In this document: in pieces, positions 13,251 to 25,920 of the stretch
Layout: every line of letters starts with the position of its first letter
Position numbering within the stretch: the first letter of the stretch is position 1
Assembly: GCF_037975245.1 (NCBI RefSeq)
Contig: NC_092574.1
Span: 19,439,713 to 19,503,712 of the forward strand
Source: Apostichopus japonicus
Lineage: Eukaryota; Echinodermata; Holothuroidea; Aspidochirotida; Stichopodidae
DNA length: 64,000 bases
Direction: 5' to 3'
Position numbers and translations under genes: made by a program
Notes under the pieces: model-generated
The model's input: the letters and a program-made list of their open reading frames with translations, nothing else
Told to the model about the DNA's origin: nothing
Databases searched by the model: none

Positions 13251-16200
13251 TGAATTCAGTGAAAGCCTGCCCCCATGGTGCCCATATTAGCTAGATACAA
13301 CATATCTGTTATGTTGCCAAGAGGGTTTTTATATTCATCAGTTTGTTCCAACTGCAGTTTATCTGCCATCCTGTTCCCATGTTATGGAGTGTTCGTGTTG
13401 TCTCAAAAAGAAAATTTGATCCCTTTAAAAGTTACCTGGCCAAATTTAGATCTCTATACTCGTTTACTGTCTGCAACAGTTTAATAATGTACGTACATAA
13501 CTGCCATACTTCAGTAAGAAGGAAGTCCCCTTTCCTGTAAGTATCTATTAACTTGACTACTAGGCCAAAGTAAACACCAAATGTTTTTGGCTGAAACCTA
13601 TACCCTTTCGGTTTCTCTGCCTAGCTTACAGAAAGCGTAACTTCCCAGATCGACAGTTTTATAACACCCACACACGCTTTTGCAATGTTATGTCTATCCC
13701 GACATCATAGATACTGTTAAGTATGTGTAGGCACAAAGTATAGCTCTTTAATAAATACTATCCACAGTTTTGAGTCTATTAAAGTGAGGTATATATATGA
13801 AACTAAGTGTACTGTAAATAGTGGATTATAAACATTAAAGGAGAATACAGAATACATTTCAAAACCCATCCATTATTTTTTACTAGATGACTGTTGTGAA
13901 CAACTGTTGTCATAGGCCAAAATGAAGAAGCGCTAGCAAAGGGAATGGGGGGGGGGAAGGGGGGGTGAAGAGTAACAACAAAAAGCTTATACAAGATGAT
14001 GTATGTGGACCATATAGCTGTCCAAAAGTTGACACTCCCTTGAAAGGTGAAATTCAAATTTCTGTTGATGGGATGATCATAATTTATACAGTGCAGTGAT
14101 ATCCAACTTTTCCCTAAAAACTTGCTCATTGCCCGGTCTGTCAAGTTCATCTCCTTGTTGGAGATCTATATACTCACTCGGTGTGTGTTTTAACACAAGT
14201 CTTGCAAGGTCGAGCAGTATTCTTTACATACATCTTGCAGTAAGAGTATAAGAGAGCTCTATCTTGATCTGATGTCAGCACAGCAGGTACCTCTATATGA
14301 TTTCAGACCTTGAACTAACAGGTAGTTGACATATCACAAGAAAAAGTTCAACTTGGTATACTCTGGAAAACTCTGACTGGTATGACTTTTCTCAAATTAC
14401 CTAAGGGTTTGGTCCAGGAATGTGGCATGGGCTATATAGTAGTCCAGAGAAGAAAAGAAATGACTAAACCCATCAGTCAGGAGAACAAGTTGTAACATAA
14501 GACAGCAAATTATGATGACAACCTGGTGATCATATAGGTACAGTACTGTATGGGGTGGCTCAATGGCAATATCTAGCACCTTACCAACATTATATCCAGG
14601 TAAGTTTGTATCAAGCTCAGTGGGGTGGTGTGTTACATTGATCCCCCCATATTTATACCAGCGTATTGTTAGCCACATGTACAGATTATCTGATATCATG
14701 TATGCGCTACTACCTGTATTAACACACTCCTTCCTTCAATGGGTTTATGGTGGAAGTATGGTGGCGATATACATGTGAGTGTGGTGTAGGTGGGTGGGTG
14801 GTGGGATGAGTCCCACCTGGGATCGATATTTAAATGAGAACCAAATTTGGCTGACTATGGAAAGCTCATCTCACATGCATTCTCCCAGTTTGATGTGAAC
14901 ATTTCATATTGTGCAGAAGTACAGTGGTGAAGAGGGTGAGGAGAGGTCCACATTCGAAAAATATGAAACCTGTCATCCACTATTGTAATTTTTTAACACT
15001 GTAGCAATAGTTAATTTATGCTAACATTTGGATCATATGATAGGAGCAACATCTCATGGCGGTGGATGGATGCATGGTCAGATCGTGACACCTACATTCA
15101 TGTGCAACATGTATCTTTGCGGTACATACAGTAGTTTATTAATCATGCTAGGTAAATACTGTATTATATGATGCAATTTTGGCAACATTTTGTGTTTTCG
15201 TTGGATTGATGTAGAGATGAAATGAAGTTTATAGCCAGTATCACATGATTGGGGATATCAAAATGTCTTTTTAAAATTTTAATATTGCTCAGTCTTTCCC
15301 CCTCCTTCCCCCCCCCCCCCCCCAATAAAAACAGGGTTAACAAGTACCTCATTTATGAACATGGAATTGACCCTGGACTATTAGAAAGGTATCATTGTGT
15401 TTAATGGAATTTACAAAATCAGGCTAAAAATCGATTTGACAGGATGCCCTGGTCAAAGTGTAGGTGTAGTCAAAAAGAGCAGAAGATCATGTAACTGTTA
15501 ATGGAAAAAAGATCTGACTAATTCTTTGACTTGAAATATCTCAATGGAAAGTGAAGCAAGATTGACTTATATATACTGTGCGTTCCTCTACGTTCTACCG
15601 TTGAGTGATACATAGGATAATAAATTTTACATGGCAACGAAAGTTTACACAGGAGTTCTATATCCAGGGTACGATGTGAAATGGAACTTAACTCCCACCA
15701 GAAACGACACCCATCCTGTAATTGTCAGTGTATTACTTTCACATTGCCTTTTGCATTTTTTAAAATTTGGTATGAATTGCACGAAAGTGTAAGCCATTAT
15801 ATTTATGTCTGTCAGTCAGTTAGTCCAGCTGCCTGTGAACTTCATAAGTGAAAGTGATGTGCCCAAGAGAGAAAACAATTGAGATGGATAATGGATTGTT
15901 TAATAAAGTTAGCCAAAAAAAATAATAATAAAAAAAGAACAGAAGGGGCCAGAATTGCAGCTCGTAAATGAAAGTTGAATTAGATCTTTAGTTTATAGGA
16001 AACTGTAATTCTTTGAGAATATTTACCGTGTTCTAGTCATTAAGATAGTATGTACAGTAATTTGTGACACAATTTTGATACATTGCTGGGACTATATCAC
16101 TGTACTGTACATATATACGGCTTTTAAAATGTCTATGGACACTAAGCCAGTCTGCCCCCACATTCAGTACATTTGTTGTGTGTGATAATCTCATTCAAAA

Positions 16201-18574
16201 TCTGTTGTACTTTTTTGGAAAGCTCTTTTCGTTTCCAAGAAATGCACTTTTTGAAGTTACGATCAATTTGGGAAGCTCATTAAAAAATGTGCAAACTCAT
16301 CAAAATTTCTTATTTTAGCCTGTTATCCCCTAATTATAAGCCCACAAAATTGAATAGTGTGATAGATTTCAAAGAAGACAATAAAATATTTCAAAACAAT
16401 TGCCTTTATAGGCTAAAATCCTGTGTTCAGTGTCCTTGAAACAGGTGGTAAAAACAGAGGAATATCATAACAGAAAAGTAGGCAGTCACTTACATCATCA
16501 ATGTGCATAATTTAGCTAATGTTTATATTCATAAATGAAGCTAGAATTAAGAAAAGACTTACAAAATGGTGAATCTTTGATGGATTTTGATGGGAGTTGC
16601 AGCTATTTTCATGATTTCTAATGCCTATTAGAGTGATTAGGACAATCTTATTTCCTAGTTGTTCGTAGACCTTTAAAGATACACTGTAACGGTGGGTATA
16701 TTAATAATGTACAGGTTCATATATGGACTGTATGAATTGCTGCCTATGGCTATGCTTACACTATTAAACTATTCCTCACATGCAGTAGTTTCACCTACTG
16801 TAGGATGTACTTAACCAAATTAAGCTTTCCTGAATCTGTCTCATTGCCTAGCATTATAAACAGGAATTTTCTAATTGAAGCAAATGTCATGGGAATAATA
16901 TGTTGCCCTGAGTATATAGCACAGACATGTGTGTATATAGTACCGTATATATACTGTCTCTAACGTGATAGGTTTATATTAAGTGCGTCCCATGACACTA
17001 TATACAGTATATATATTTTTATTTTTTTGGCTAACTTGGATGAAAATAGTTGAATTCTGTGCTATGTGTTTGTTTTGTCGATTAGAAGTATTTATTAACG
17101 ATTGTAGAGGCATTTTATCATTTAAAAACAAAATTAATTAATGTTTATTTATTTTTTTTTGAAAGTCAAATCTCTTCATCAAAGTATTTATTATTCATGG
17201 GAATTAATGTTCCAATACTTTTACCCTCGGTGTCTTTTTGCTAAATTTGATTACTCCCTGTAGTAACCCGTTCATCACGAAATATAACTTGGCTGCACTG
17301 TACACATACTGTATAGGTTACAGTATGTCGTAAGGCTGTATGAAAAACTGCTGTAACATTTGAATTGTCAAACTTATTTTTACTTAGTGGTGTTCACAAG
17401 GGGGGGGGGGGAGGGATGGGAGATGGGAGAATGGTGGGACATTGTCCACTACCTCCATCAATTGTCATTTTGGAAAAGAAGGTGCAGTCATTGGCTTTTT
17501 TTGCTTTAAATTCAATAGTAGTAAATAGTACAACCTTGCATTTAAACCGCATTATGTACCTTGAAATTTATAATATTATATGCTTCATAATGACTCATTT
17601 TACACCTTAACTTTAAAATTTCTCTTCTGGGTGAGCACTATACTAATATACAACAATATACTTTTGAAACACAAATATATGTGATGCTTTCACCTCAATG
17701 TTGTTTTCTAATCATCTCTATGGGTGTACTACCCCTTTTCAACCCCCCACAAAAAAATTGAAAATGCCGACTTGATTATAGATACATGTAATTTATAGCC
17801 TAAATATTTAAGTATTTGGGAGGGGGAAGGGGATTTCGGGTGACCCCAGGGGCCACCCCCTCCTTTTCATAATCCCTGGATCCAGGGTAGAGTACAACAA
17901 AGGTAACAAGCTATTGCAATGAAATATGGGTATACTGTACAGCAAACACCAAGGCGTTATGTCCCAGGGTGAAATAAATCGACCCTTTCGAAACCTTCAA
18001 CATATTCAATATTGATGGGTAGTGAAGAATTTTTGTGGTGTGCTGAAGCCCTGGGCACCCTTATTGACCCCAGACCCAAGGGCTGTAACCCTGTCACCTC
18101 CCTCTCCACAGGCCTGAGCATACATGGTACCATGGCAACAATACATGTGATCAAACGAGAGTAGAAAGATTATTTTTTCATCAAATTCTATGCTTTATAA
18201 ATACTCTGATATCGACATCAAGAAGGAAAGGGATTTGAATACTCATGCCATGATGGAAGAATACTTGACATTGCTTTGCCAAAAAAGTGGAACCCAAAAT
18301 ACTTTTTTTACTAAGTTTGGAGAAAGATTAAATCATTTATTAACAACATTTCCAGAAAGGTTAAAAATGTGTTGGACCAGATAGTAATTTCTTTGCTTAA
18401 AAGTTAGTCTCCCTGGTTCCCGTGAACCAATTCCTATCATTTGTTATTCACAAATGAACATTGTCTCTGTATTATTTATGCTTTAGATCCTTTCTACAAG
18501 GGAAGTTTAAAGACTCTCAGATGTAAAACCACATTGCGTGCTCCAAACCTGTTACAAAATAATTTCTTGTCTCC
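13251..18574. other. Intergenic DNA, no gene seen
   Basis: No recognisable exon. Poly-G or poly-C tracts at about 13947-13968, 15300-15324 and 17399-17412 produce glycine- or proline-rich chance ORFs. Nothing else stands out. Confidence 0.5.
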
Positions 18575-18750
18575 ATCCCTTGTCTACTAATCCCCTTACA
18601 TCTACTGTATCTCTTTGTGTTCACCATGCTCATTAACCTGCCTGTATTCTGTGCGTGTAATTGTCCCTTCTGTTACTTATCATTTAGCCTCTGAAGAAGA
18701 TCCATGCAAGGATCAAAACGTCAGGCCAACTTACCTTTTACACACAAAAT
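18575..18750 (+). mobile_element. Penelope-like repeat fragment with hammerhead-like motif, copy 1
   Basis: Shares tccatcccttgtctactaat, caccatgctcattaacctg and the segment ending gtcaggccaacttac with 20056-20220 and, inverted, with 53650-54205. At 18687-18726 it carries a hammerhead-like core: GCCT, CTGAAGA, a GATCC/GGATC stem, then AAAAC instead of GAAAC, then GTC and AGGC. The core GAAA is mutated here, so this copy is probably inactive. The Penelope assignment is inferred from the hammerhead-like core and the unit layout of the 53.6-54.2 kb copy. Confidence 0.55.
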
Positions 18751-20034
18751 AATTAAAACAAACAAAGAGGTGATCTGAGTCTGTTTTAGGGGTTAAAATA
18801 ACCATTATTGGATATGTTCTGTCTGCTAAACATGTATAGGTGGTCTATATAGCACTAAAATGAAATGAACACTGTATATGTTACGTTGTACAAACTGATA
18901 GAAAGTTGTTCAAGTTATACTGAGAAGTCATTATTAATTAATTATTAAACAGTTGTGACTTAACGAGGTTTGCACTAGTTGCTTAATGCATGTGTCATAT
19001 ATACTGTTAGTTTCACATTTGTGAACTATGCACATATATATATATATATTTATATATACATATATATTAATAAATCAGACAAAACACATAAATGTTTTGT
19101 CCTTGGGATCACACAGCTTCTGATTCCGGTCAGTAATTCCAACAGTCCTAGTGTGTTTTGTGGGCAGGAAAGGTCACTTGAGGTCAACAGAGACTGTTCA
19201 CAAACCTTTACTCTAATAGGTTGATTTGTTAAACTTGATATACCTGATAGGCCGATCCTGTTTATAACCATTAACAAGGATCATTCGAATGTAGTTTGAA
19301 GTTCATTAGAGTTCAAATAAGGAGAAGTCTGTAAACTAAAAGGCAATATTTTTCAAAAGTGCATCATGGTGTCTTGGATTATGTAGAAATCACCTCATAC
19401 ATATAAAATTCCTACCTGGATGTGGATCAAAGGTTACTTGAGGTCGATATTATATATAACTTAGCTGATGTGAAAGAATACCTAGCCATTGGCTAGTTGT
19501 TTCTGATTGACCTTTATAAAGTTCTACCACATTGGAACCAAGAAGATACCTAGTCTTTTAAGTAATTCTCTATGGTGCTTGCACTGAACAACTTGTTGAG
19601 AGGACTATACTGTGTACAGTAGTTAAGATAGAAGTGTACATTCATCATGACCTTTGCCCCTGCAGCAGTTTGGTACTTTGTTCTGTGTGGGTTGTTGTTA
19701 TCCCAAGGCATTTGTTTTCCAGATGTCATCTGATTATGAAAGGTATACTAGATGAACAAAACTTTGGAGGTGTGAAGTTGTTTACTCTCTCTCTTTCCTC
19801 TTTTGTGCATAATTTCTTTTAATAAAGACAGCAGGTAATCTTTTATGAGACAAAAAAAATAACTCCCTTTCATCATTTAGATGCAAGGTAAATACAAAAA
19901 AGAATATATATATACATACTCAATCCATGCAGTTGTCAAGTTCTGTAGAAGTTCACCCTGTAAAACAATAATATACCCTTCCCTTAATCCTCTTTGTCCC
20001 TCCACTGTTTATCTCCTACCTCTCCTCTTCCCCT
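18751..20034. other. Intergenic DNA, no gene seen
   Basis: Contains a TA microsatellite at about 19032-19070 and otherwise only chance ORFs. Confidence 0.5.
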
Positions 20035-20545
20035 GTTGGTTTCTTTCTTCCTTCTCTCCATCCCTTGTCTACTAATCCTCTTACATCTATCTCTTTGTGT
20101 TCACCATGCTCATTAACCTGTCTGTATTCTGTGCATGTTTTTGTCCCTTCTGTTTACTGTTACTTGTCATTTAGCCTCTGAAGAAGATCCTGCTAGGATC
20201 GAAACGTCAGGCCAACTTACTTTTACACAATAATTTATCCTATCAAATGAACCTGTTTCTGTCAGACCTCAAACTGATGGGAACTCAATGTCTCTGCAGA
20301 TTTTATATTTCTAATGATGTCAATCATAAATACTAGTCAAACATGCAGTAATATGTTTGATGGATACAACAAATGAGGGAAAGTCCTCATAAATACTAGT
20401 CAAACATGCAGTAATATGTTTGATGGATACAACAAATGAGGGAAAGTCCCCTGCAAAAAGTTCACAAATCCTGTCATGCATTAATACTTAAAGAGAAGTG
20501 AACTGTGAAAGAGAAGTTCCTAGACCGTGTTTATCGAGATTGGTT
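20035..20545 (+). mobile_element. Penelope-like repeat with hammerhead-like motif, copy 2
   Basis: The best-preserved plus-strand copy. It carries a hammerhead-like core at 20174-20212 (GCCT, CTGAAGA, GATCC-tgcta-GGATC hairpin, GAAAC, GTC, AGGC). It is followed by a unit of about 330 bp running to ttcctagaccgtgtttatcg at about 20540. The same unit occurs inverted at 53700-53975. An internal 63-bp tandem duplication lies at 20324-20449. There is no reverse transcriptase, so this is a non-autonomous or truncated copy. Confidence 0.6.
20324..20449. repeat. 63-bp tandem duplication
   Basis: 20324-20386 and 20387-20449 are apparently identical, both starting tcataaatactagtcaaaca. The duplication lies inside the repeat unit; the inverted copy at 53.8 kb has this segment only once. 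Confidence 0.9.
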
Positions 20546-21443
20546 TCTATTCTATACCTTTACACTGTAGTATGCTTTGTCATATAGAGTGTCCGCTTTT
20601 GCCATAAACAGTTCCTTCTCAGCAAGACATCAGGTCAAATTTGCAGAAGGATTGCCTGTGATGTTATCTGTTTACATATTAAACCTTCTACAGGGTCTTG
20701 ACTTTACAAACATATAAAGTAGACCAGCTGTAAAAAAAAATGGAAAATGGATCCCAAAAAATGGAAAATGGAAAAAAAATTGGAAAAAAATGGAAATAAT
20801 AAAAAGAGAATCCTCTTTGTGAGATGTGTTGGAAGGGTCCACATGGTCTCATTATAGAGAAAGGAGACAATGACTTTTAAAAGATTATTACTGGAACCAT
20901 CTAACAAAGAACCTAGCAGGCCTGTACATTCCTCCTTCCAGCTCTCCCCAACTCATATGTAGCCACTCTACCCATGTAGCTGCATCAATTTAAAGTGTTT
21001 ACTATTGTCCTTGCTGCCTGGGAAGGAAGAAGTAAACAATAGTTGGTTTCAATGCTAGAGTCAACAACAATAGAAACTTTGTTCAAATGAATTGAAGGGG
21101 GCTTAAAGCTTGTTTTGTTTTGCCAATGTTGCAAAAACGGATATATGCTGCAGCTGTGGTACAATATAAATACTTGTTTGTAACCTTAAATACTGTGGCT
21201 ACTGGCTAGGAATTATTTCATTCTGAATGTAGTTAGTTCATTCAGGGCTGTACTATATACATGAATCAGTGTGATTGTGTGTCTGTGTGTGTATGTCGGA
21301 CACTGCATTAACAAATCAGGCCACTCGAATGGATTTCACTTCCTTTCATTCTGGGTGTTTGATGTCGACCTTGACACAGTCAACAGCGACACGTTGTTTC
21401 TAATAGAGGCCGTCAATACTTAATCCTTGGGCGTATGATTAGG
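20546..21443. other. Intergenic DNA, no gene seen
   Basis: An A-rich stretch of repeated atggaaa at about 20740-20800 gives chance Phe/Ser-rich ORFs on the minus strand. No gene is recognised. Confidence 0.5.
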
Positions 21444-21451
21444 ATATAAAT

Positions 21452-21810
21452 CAGGGGTGGGCAACCTTTTTGAATGAATGGGCCAGGTATAAGGAGTGAA
21501 TAATTGACTGGGCCGCACCTAACCAACGACCTGCTGTTGATTTCAAACCTTTGATTCCAAGGACTTTCAAGCAATAGGTGTGTGTATTCACAAAAAACAT
21601 AATGTCAATACAGCTACAGTTGATAATTAATGGGGATAATAGGCCTACCTGACAGCATCATTAGTGCCAATAAATTCTAAGCAGCTAGCTCATTTTTGGT
21701 GATGATGTAAAATAGATCGATTTTTTTTCTTTTCTTGAGACATCTCACAGGCCGCAAAAAATCACTGACAGGCCGCATGTGGCCCGCGGGCCGTAGGTTG
21801 ACCACCCCAG
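21452..21810. mobile_element. hAT-type MITE, 359 bp
   Basis: Starts CAGGGGTGGGCAACC and ends GGTTGACCACCCCAG, giving imperfect terminal inverted repeats. It is flanked by atataaat (21444-21451) and atattaat (21811-21818), an 8-bp target site duplication with one mismatch. An 8-bp duplication and CAGGGGT-type ends are typical of the hAT superfamily. The interior has the GC-rich ggccgcatgtggcccgcggg segment near the right end and no transposase ORF. Confidence 0.85.
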
Positions 21811-21948
21811 ATATTAATAGATGCACTAGAATTGGCCCATATAGCTAGTGCCCCCCCACATACCCCACCTTGTGCTTGAACTTTCCTATTGCAAAGTATG
21901 TAATGCAGAGAACTGATCTATCTCAACTCGTCGCAGCTTGGCAACATG

Positions 21949-22345
21949 CTACCCGGTAAATGGAGCATTTCTCTGCTTCAGTTTATGAGTGCAAAGGCCT
22001 ATACTTAACTGACAAATTGAAACAATGTAAACAGTGTCAAGCTACATCAGGATTACAGGATTATTTCTCTCCCCCTCACCCCCACACACATCATCTGCTT
22101 GTGATTGCGTGTCCATAATGATCTTTAGAACCGATTTAACTGAAGGTGTCCCATACTACCCAGTAAAAGAAGCATTTCTCTGCCTTAAGTTTATGAGTGC
22201 AAAGGCCTATACTTGACTGACAAATTGTAACTATGTAAAATCTGTCAAGCTATGGCAGGATAACAGCATTGTTATTTTTTTCTGCTCATCATATGCTTGT
22301 GATTGTGTCCATAATGATCTTTAGTACCAGGTTAAAAGAATTGAG
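21949..22345. repeat. About 207-bp diverged tandem duplication
   Basis: The two copies start near 21949 and 22156, share ctacccrgtaaa, gcatttctctgc, tttatgagtgcaaaggccta and ccataatgatctttag, and differ by several substitutions and indels. No function is visible. Confidence 0.8.
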
Positions 22346-23756
22346 GGGTTGTACAGTTTCATAGATACTTCCAAGGGCTTATCCCTTCACATGAAAGTGC
22401 AAACCAGTGTGCTAACTGTATGGAACAGGTATAACTTTATAAACAAGAAAATGTTCTTATAAAATGTCCTGTACAACAGGTGTGGGAAGAGGAAGGTTAA
22501 TCAGCAAGGTTTTAAATGTCATAAGTATTTCTCCCAGATATGACAGAAAGTCAAGTAATGTTGACCGATGCGGATCGAGAGTAGTTGTCATACACATTTA
22601 GATATTCGATTTATGTCTATTTCAGTCATCTTCAAAACTGGGGAAAGTTGGCACATCAGAGTCTCTAGGAGAGAAATTTGAAACAATTTGTATGCAGTTT
22701 GTAACATATATATGCTACAATATGGTACCATGACATGATGATCACACAACTCTATAAAGGGATTACAAATTATCCCATTATTGTACTGTAGTTGCACCGT
22801 AACACCCATTGTATTTTAATATTTTATATAAGGTTGTTCATCTTCATGAACATCTGCATTGATAGCAGTGGTACAGACTATATAGTGTATAGCATGCACA
22901 GTAGTATGGGGTAATGGATAATGTATACATATACTACCGTACATATGTTATACCCTGAATGTATTATAGTCAAAGCCTGTCATGGTTGAATAACCACAAA
23001 TAGCTTGGAATTGTAAGAGTTTACAGTGGCCTGCCACAAAAGCACCCTCCCTAGATGGCCTTGCAACAAGATCAGTTCTTTATTGTGTTTTTTCTTGTCA
23101 TTGTTAAGTGGGAAGGAGTATACTGCAGTACTGAGTTCTGAACCCAGTTCTGCATTTTCCACACGAACATGGCACCAGCAAACACCTAATATACACCTCT
23201 GTGCACAAATTTTGTAAGGGTTTTGAAAAGTTAAACTTGAAAACAGACATTGGACAGACAACTATTGTGGTTGTGTAAGCAGTCCACTAAGAAAGTAAAC
23301 TTCCCAAAAGTTTCTGAGTTGCAATATGTTACAAGTTAATTTACCGACAGGCAGCTCAACTTTTGAGGACTTTTCAAGTGTTAGTGCACTAAAATTTTGG
23401 AAGAAATGATAGGGACCATAATTTGGTATCATTCAAATTGTAAGGGGGGGGGGATGTTTATTGCATTATCTCTTTGGAGGAAAATTATAAATTTTTCAAA
23501 AAAAGTTGTTTTGTTAAAATATCCCTAGCATTACTTAGAATAAAATATTGAGTTATACCCTATTATTCAAGTCCGTACACATCTGGATGTCAAGTCACAC
23601 ACATGTTTATAGGAATTTGGGACATTTTATTGGACATTATGTCGTCAGATAGTTGAGTGATTTAGAGCTGCTTATTGTGTTAGATGCACTACAACATTGT
23701 GGCAATGTACCTAACTATTAAAGGCCAAGTACAGTATAGTTGCCCGTGACATTTGA
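22346..23756. other. Intergenic DNA, no gene seen
   Basis: Only chance ORFs. A G9 run lies near 23443. Confidence 0.5.
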
Positions 23757-23764
23757 ACCCCCGC

Positions 23765-24076
23765 CAGGCGCGTAGCCAAGGGGGGCGAAGGGGGCCAGGC
23801 GCGTAGCCAAGGGGGGCGAAGGGGGCAGCCGCCCCCCCCCTTGAGCATATTTTTTTTTTTAATGTTTTTATGATATCGCTAGTATTTTCAAAAGAGAAAA
23901 TGCTAAGATGCAACTTACAAGGCCTGGGAAGTGCCATTTCCAGCGATCTGGGAGGCATTTTCAGCCAAAATTTTCTTGTACGCTTCGCGCCAACCATGGT
24001 GGCACTACGCTTAGATAGTTTGCAGCCGAATCTACAGTTTCGCCCCTCCCTTGGCAAATTCCTGGCTACGCGCCTG
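23765..24076. mobile_element. hAT-type MITE, 312 bp, copy 1
   Basis: Ends are CAGGCGCGTAGCCAAGG at the left and CCTGGCTACGCGCCTG at the right, i.e. inverted repeats. Both sides carry the perfect 8-bp duplication ACCCCCGC (23757-23764 and 24077-24084), as expected for hAT insertion. The first 31 bp, including the terminus, are repeated in tandem (23765-23795, then from 23796). No transposase is encoded. The 135-codon minus ORF and 77-codon plus ORF here are by-products of the element. A second copy lies at 58993-59277. Confidence 0.92.
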
Positions 24077-24260
24077 ACCCCCGCCACCAAAATCACATTT
24101 TAAGGAAGTGATGAAGTTAGATGTTGGGGCTTGGAAGTTTATAGGACGCAATCTCTTGTTTGTGTCGGATTAAACAGTTTAATGACTTGCTGATAAGGAG
24201 CAAACAAATCATGTTTTAAGCGCATTGATCTCTTACTTAGAATGATGTGTATCCTGTTTA

Positions 24261-24410
24261 TTCACTTCGTTCCTCGCTTACCTGTCTCCTCACAACCTTA
24301 GCACCTCATTCTACCGTGTCTAGTATGCCCTGGTAATCTTTAAACACTGTGCACCCTCAACGACTGGCTCCTCCGGTCGTTGCCCTTACTTCTCATTCTA
24401 CCATCCAAAG
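24261..24410 (+). repeat. Unclassified dispersed repeat (family B), copy 3
   Basis: The longest clear match to copies 1 and 2, from ttcacttcgttcctcgctta to ttctcattctaccatcca. It has the hairpin-like cgactggctcctccggtcg. Degraded pieces of the same opening (cttacctgtc.cc) occur at 25479-25560, 25700-25745, 29150-29200 and 31246-31400. Confidence 0.75.
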
Positions 24411-25739
24411 TTTTTTTGTGAATGTCTATTATGATATAAAAGCCAATATTCCCAGGATTAGAGAGTCTATGGAGAAATGTGTAAGTTCTTTCGGAATGAT
24501 AGATCTGCAAGGACTACAGGTACAGCAGACTACAGATCCTGGGGATGTGGGGTGGGGGAGGATTGGGGGGTGCAAGGCCAAAACTGAGGTTAGTAGAATA
24601 TTGGGTAGCAGAGGAAATTGCATTAGTAGACCGGAGACAGTTAAGTAATTATGGTTGCTGTTAAATTCCCAAACCAATCAGTTTTGGAGAATATACATTA
24701 CACAATTAGCATAGTGACACTAAGTTACAACCTTACCGACTCCAAAAAAGTGCATCTTGATAAATTAAAAACACTGCTTCCAACGTACGTAACCCAGAGC
24801 TGCATAAGGGAAGAGATAGTTACAGATGAGAACTCCAGATGTGGACATTATGGCACAATCGAGAGGAATTTGATTAATCTGAAAAAAAATATATAAAAAA
24901 ATCCTTGGCATACAAGTGTTCTTCTAAAATTAGTTTGGCCCCAAATTAGTTTGGAATAGAGTTATCATATGGTAGAGTATAAGCCCTCTGAATATCTCGT
25001 GTGTAAAATATACGTCCATGAATTGATGTAGACCAATAAATTATGAGGTGGCCCTCTCAGGTGAAGTCTCCATGGACCCTCAATTAAGAGACTTTCAATC
25101 TCACGTAAGTCAGATAAAAAAAAAATGTCGTTTTACACGATTCGTCTTGTGAATAAATGACAACAGATTGGAATAGAGGTGACATTTCAAATAAACCATA
25201 ACTGTTGAAGTCTCAATGGTTGGTTGGACTTGAGTATGTTCGTGACAAGTCGGGCATTGTACAAAGAGGCTACCCTTATATATAGGAGATACTAGCCCAA
25301 CCATAAGTGGGCTTGATGAAATATCTGGTCCCTTTGGGAGACTCAGGAATTGATGTTTATTCCCATATTAAAAATGCATTAAAGCAGCTTTTGATTTGAT
25401 TTTGATCAAATTGTTTGCTGACTTTAGACACTTAAAATTTCTATAACATTGTAGTTTTGTTATATTTTAGTTAGTTACTTAATTCGCCTCCCTCTTACCT
25501 GTCTCCAATCTAGTTATGCACTTTCCTCATTGACCTTTAACCTACTGTCTGGTAACATTTTTGTACCCCCCCCCCTTATTCCTACATCCCAGACTCTGCC
25601 CTCTCAACCTTCCCTTTAAGAATTTACCATTCCAAATTAACCTACATGAGTTTCCATGGAGATTCTTCCTCCTGGAATTTGGGGGCAGCATTAAAGATAT
25701 TCTTTGCTCCTCGCTTACCTGTCGCCAATCTACTTATGC
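24411..25739. other. Intergenic DNA, no gene seen
   Basis: Degraded family B repeat pieces lie near 25479-25560 and 25700-25745. No coding exon is recognised. Confidence 0.5.
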
Positions 25740-25920
25740 ACGTTATGATCTTCCTAAACCGCAAGACTAGAGTCGAATTGGGACGATCACCGACGTGATC
25801 GTTTCGTGGATGAAAAGTCCGCAAAAACAACAAGTATTTGACTTCTGAATCGTGGATCCTAATGGAGGAGAAGGTACCGACCTCAGAAGTTTGGTCGTAG
25901 AGGGCGCAAGGCCAAAAAGT
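25740..25920. promoter_or_regulatory. CpG cluster, candidate promoter/first exon region of ELF isoform A
   Basis: About 13 CpG dinucleotides in 180 bp, while neighbouring DNA has very few. It contains an 8-bp inverted repeat ACGATCAC-cgac-GTGATCGT (25783-25802). It lies about 0.9 kb upstream of the splice acceptor of the exon holding the isoform A start codon, so it could be the promoter or 5' UTR exon. A possible donor (gagaag/gtaccg) lies near 25874. The assignment rests on composition and position only. Confidence 0.3.

Noticed and set aside
23689-24096. 135-codon minus and 77-codon plus ORFs
   Set aside because: They lie inside the hAT MITE and are not a transposase.
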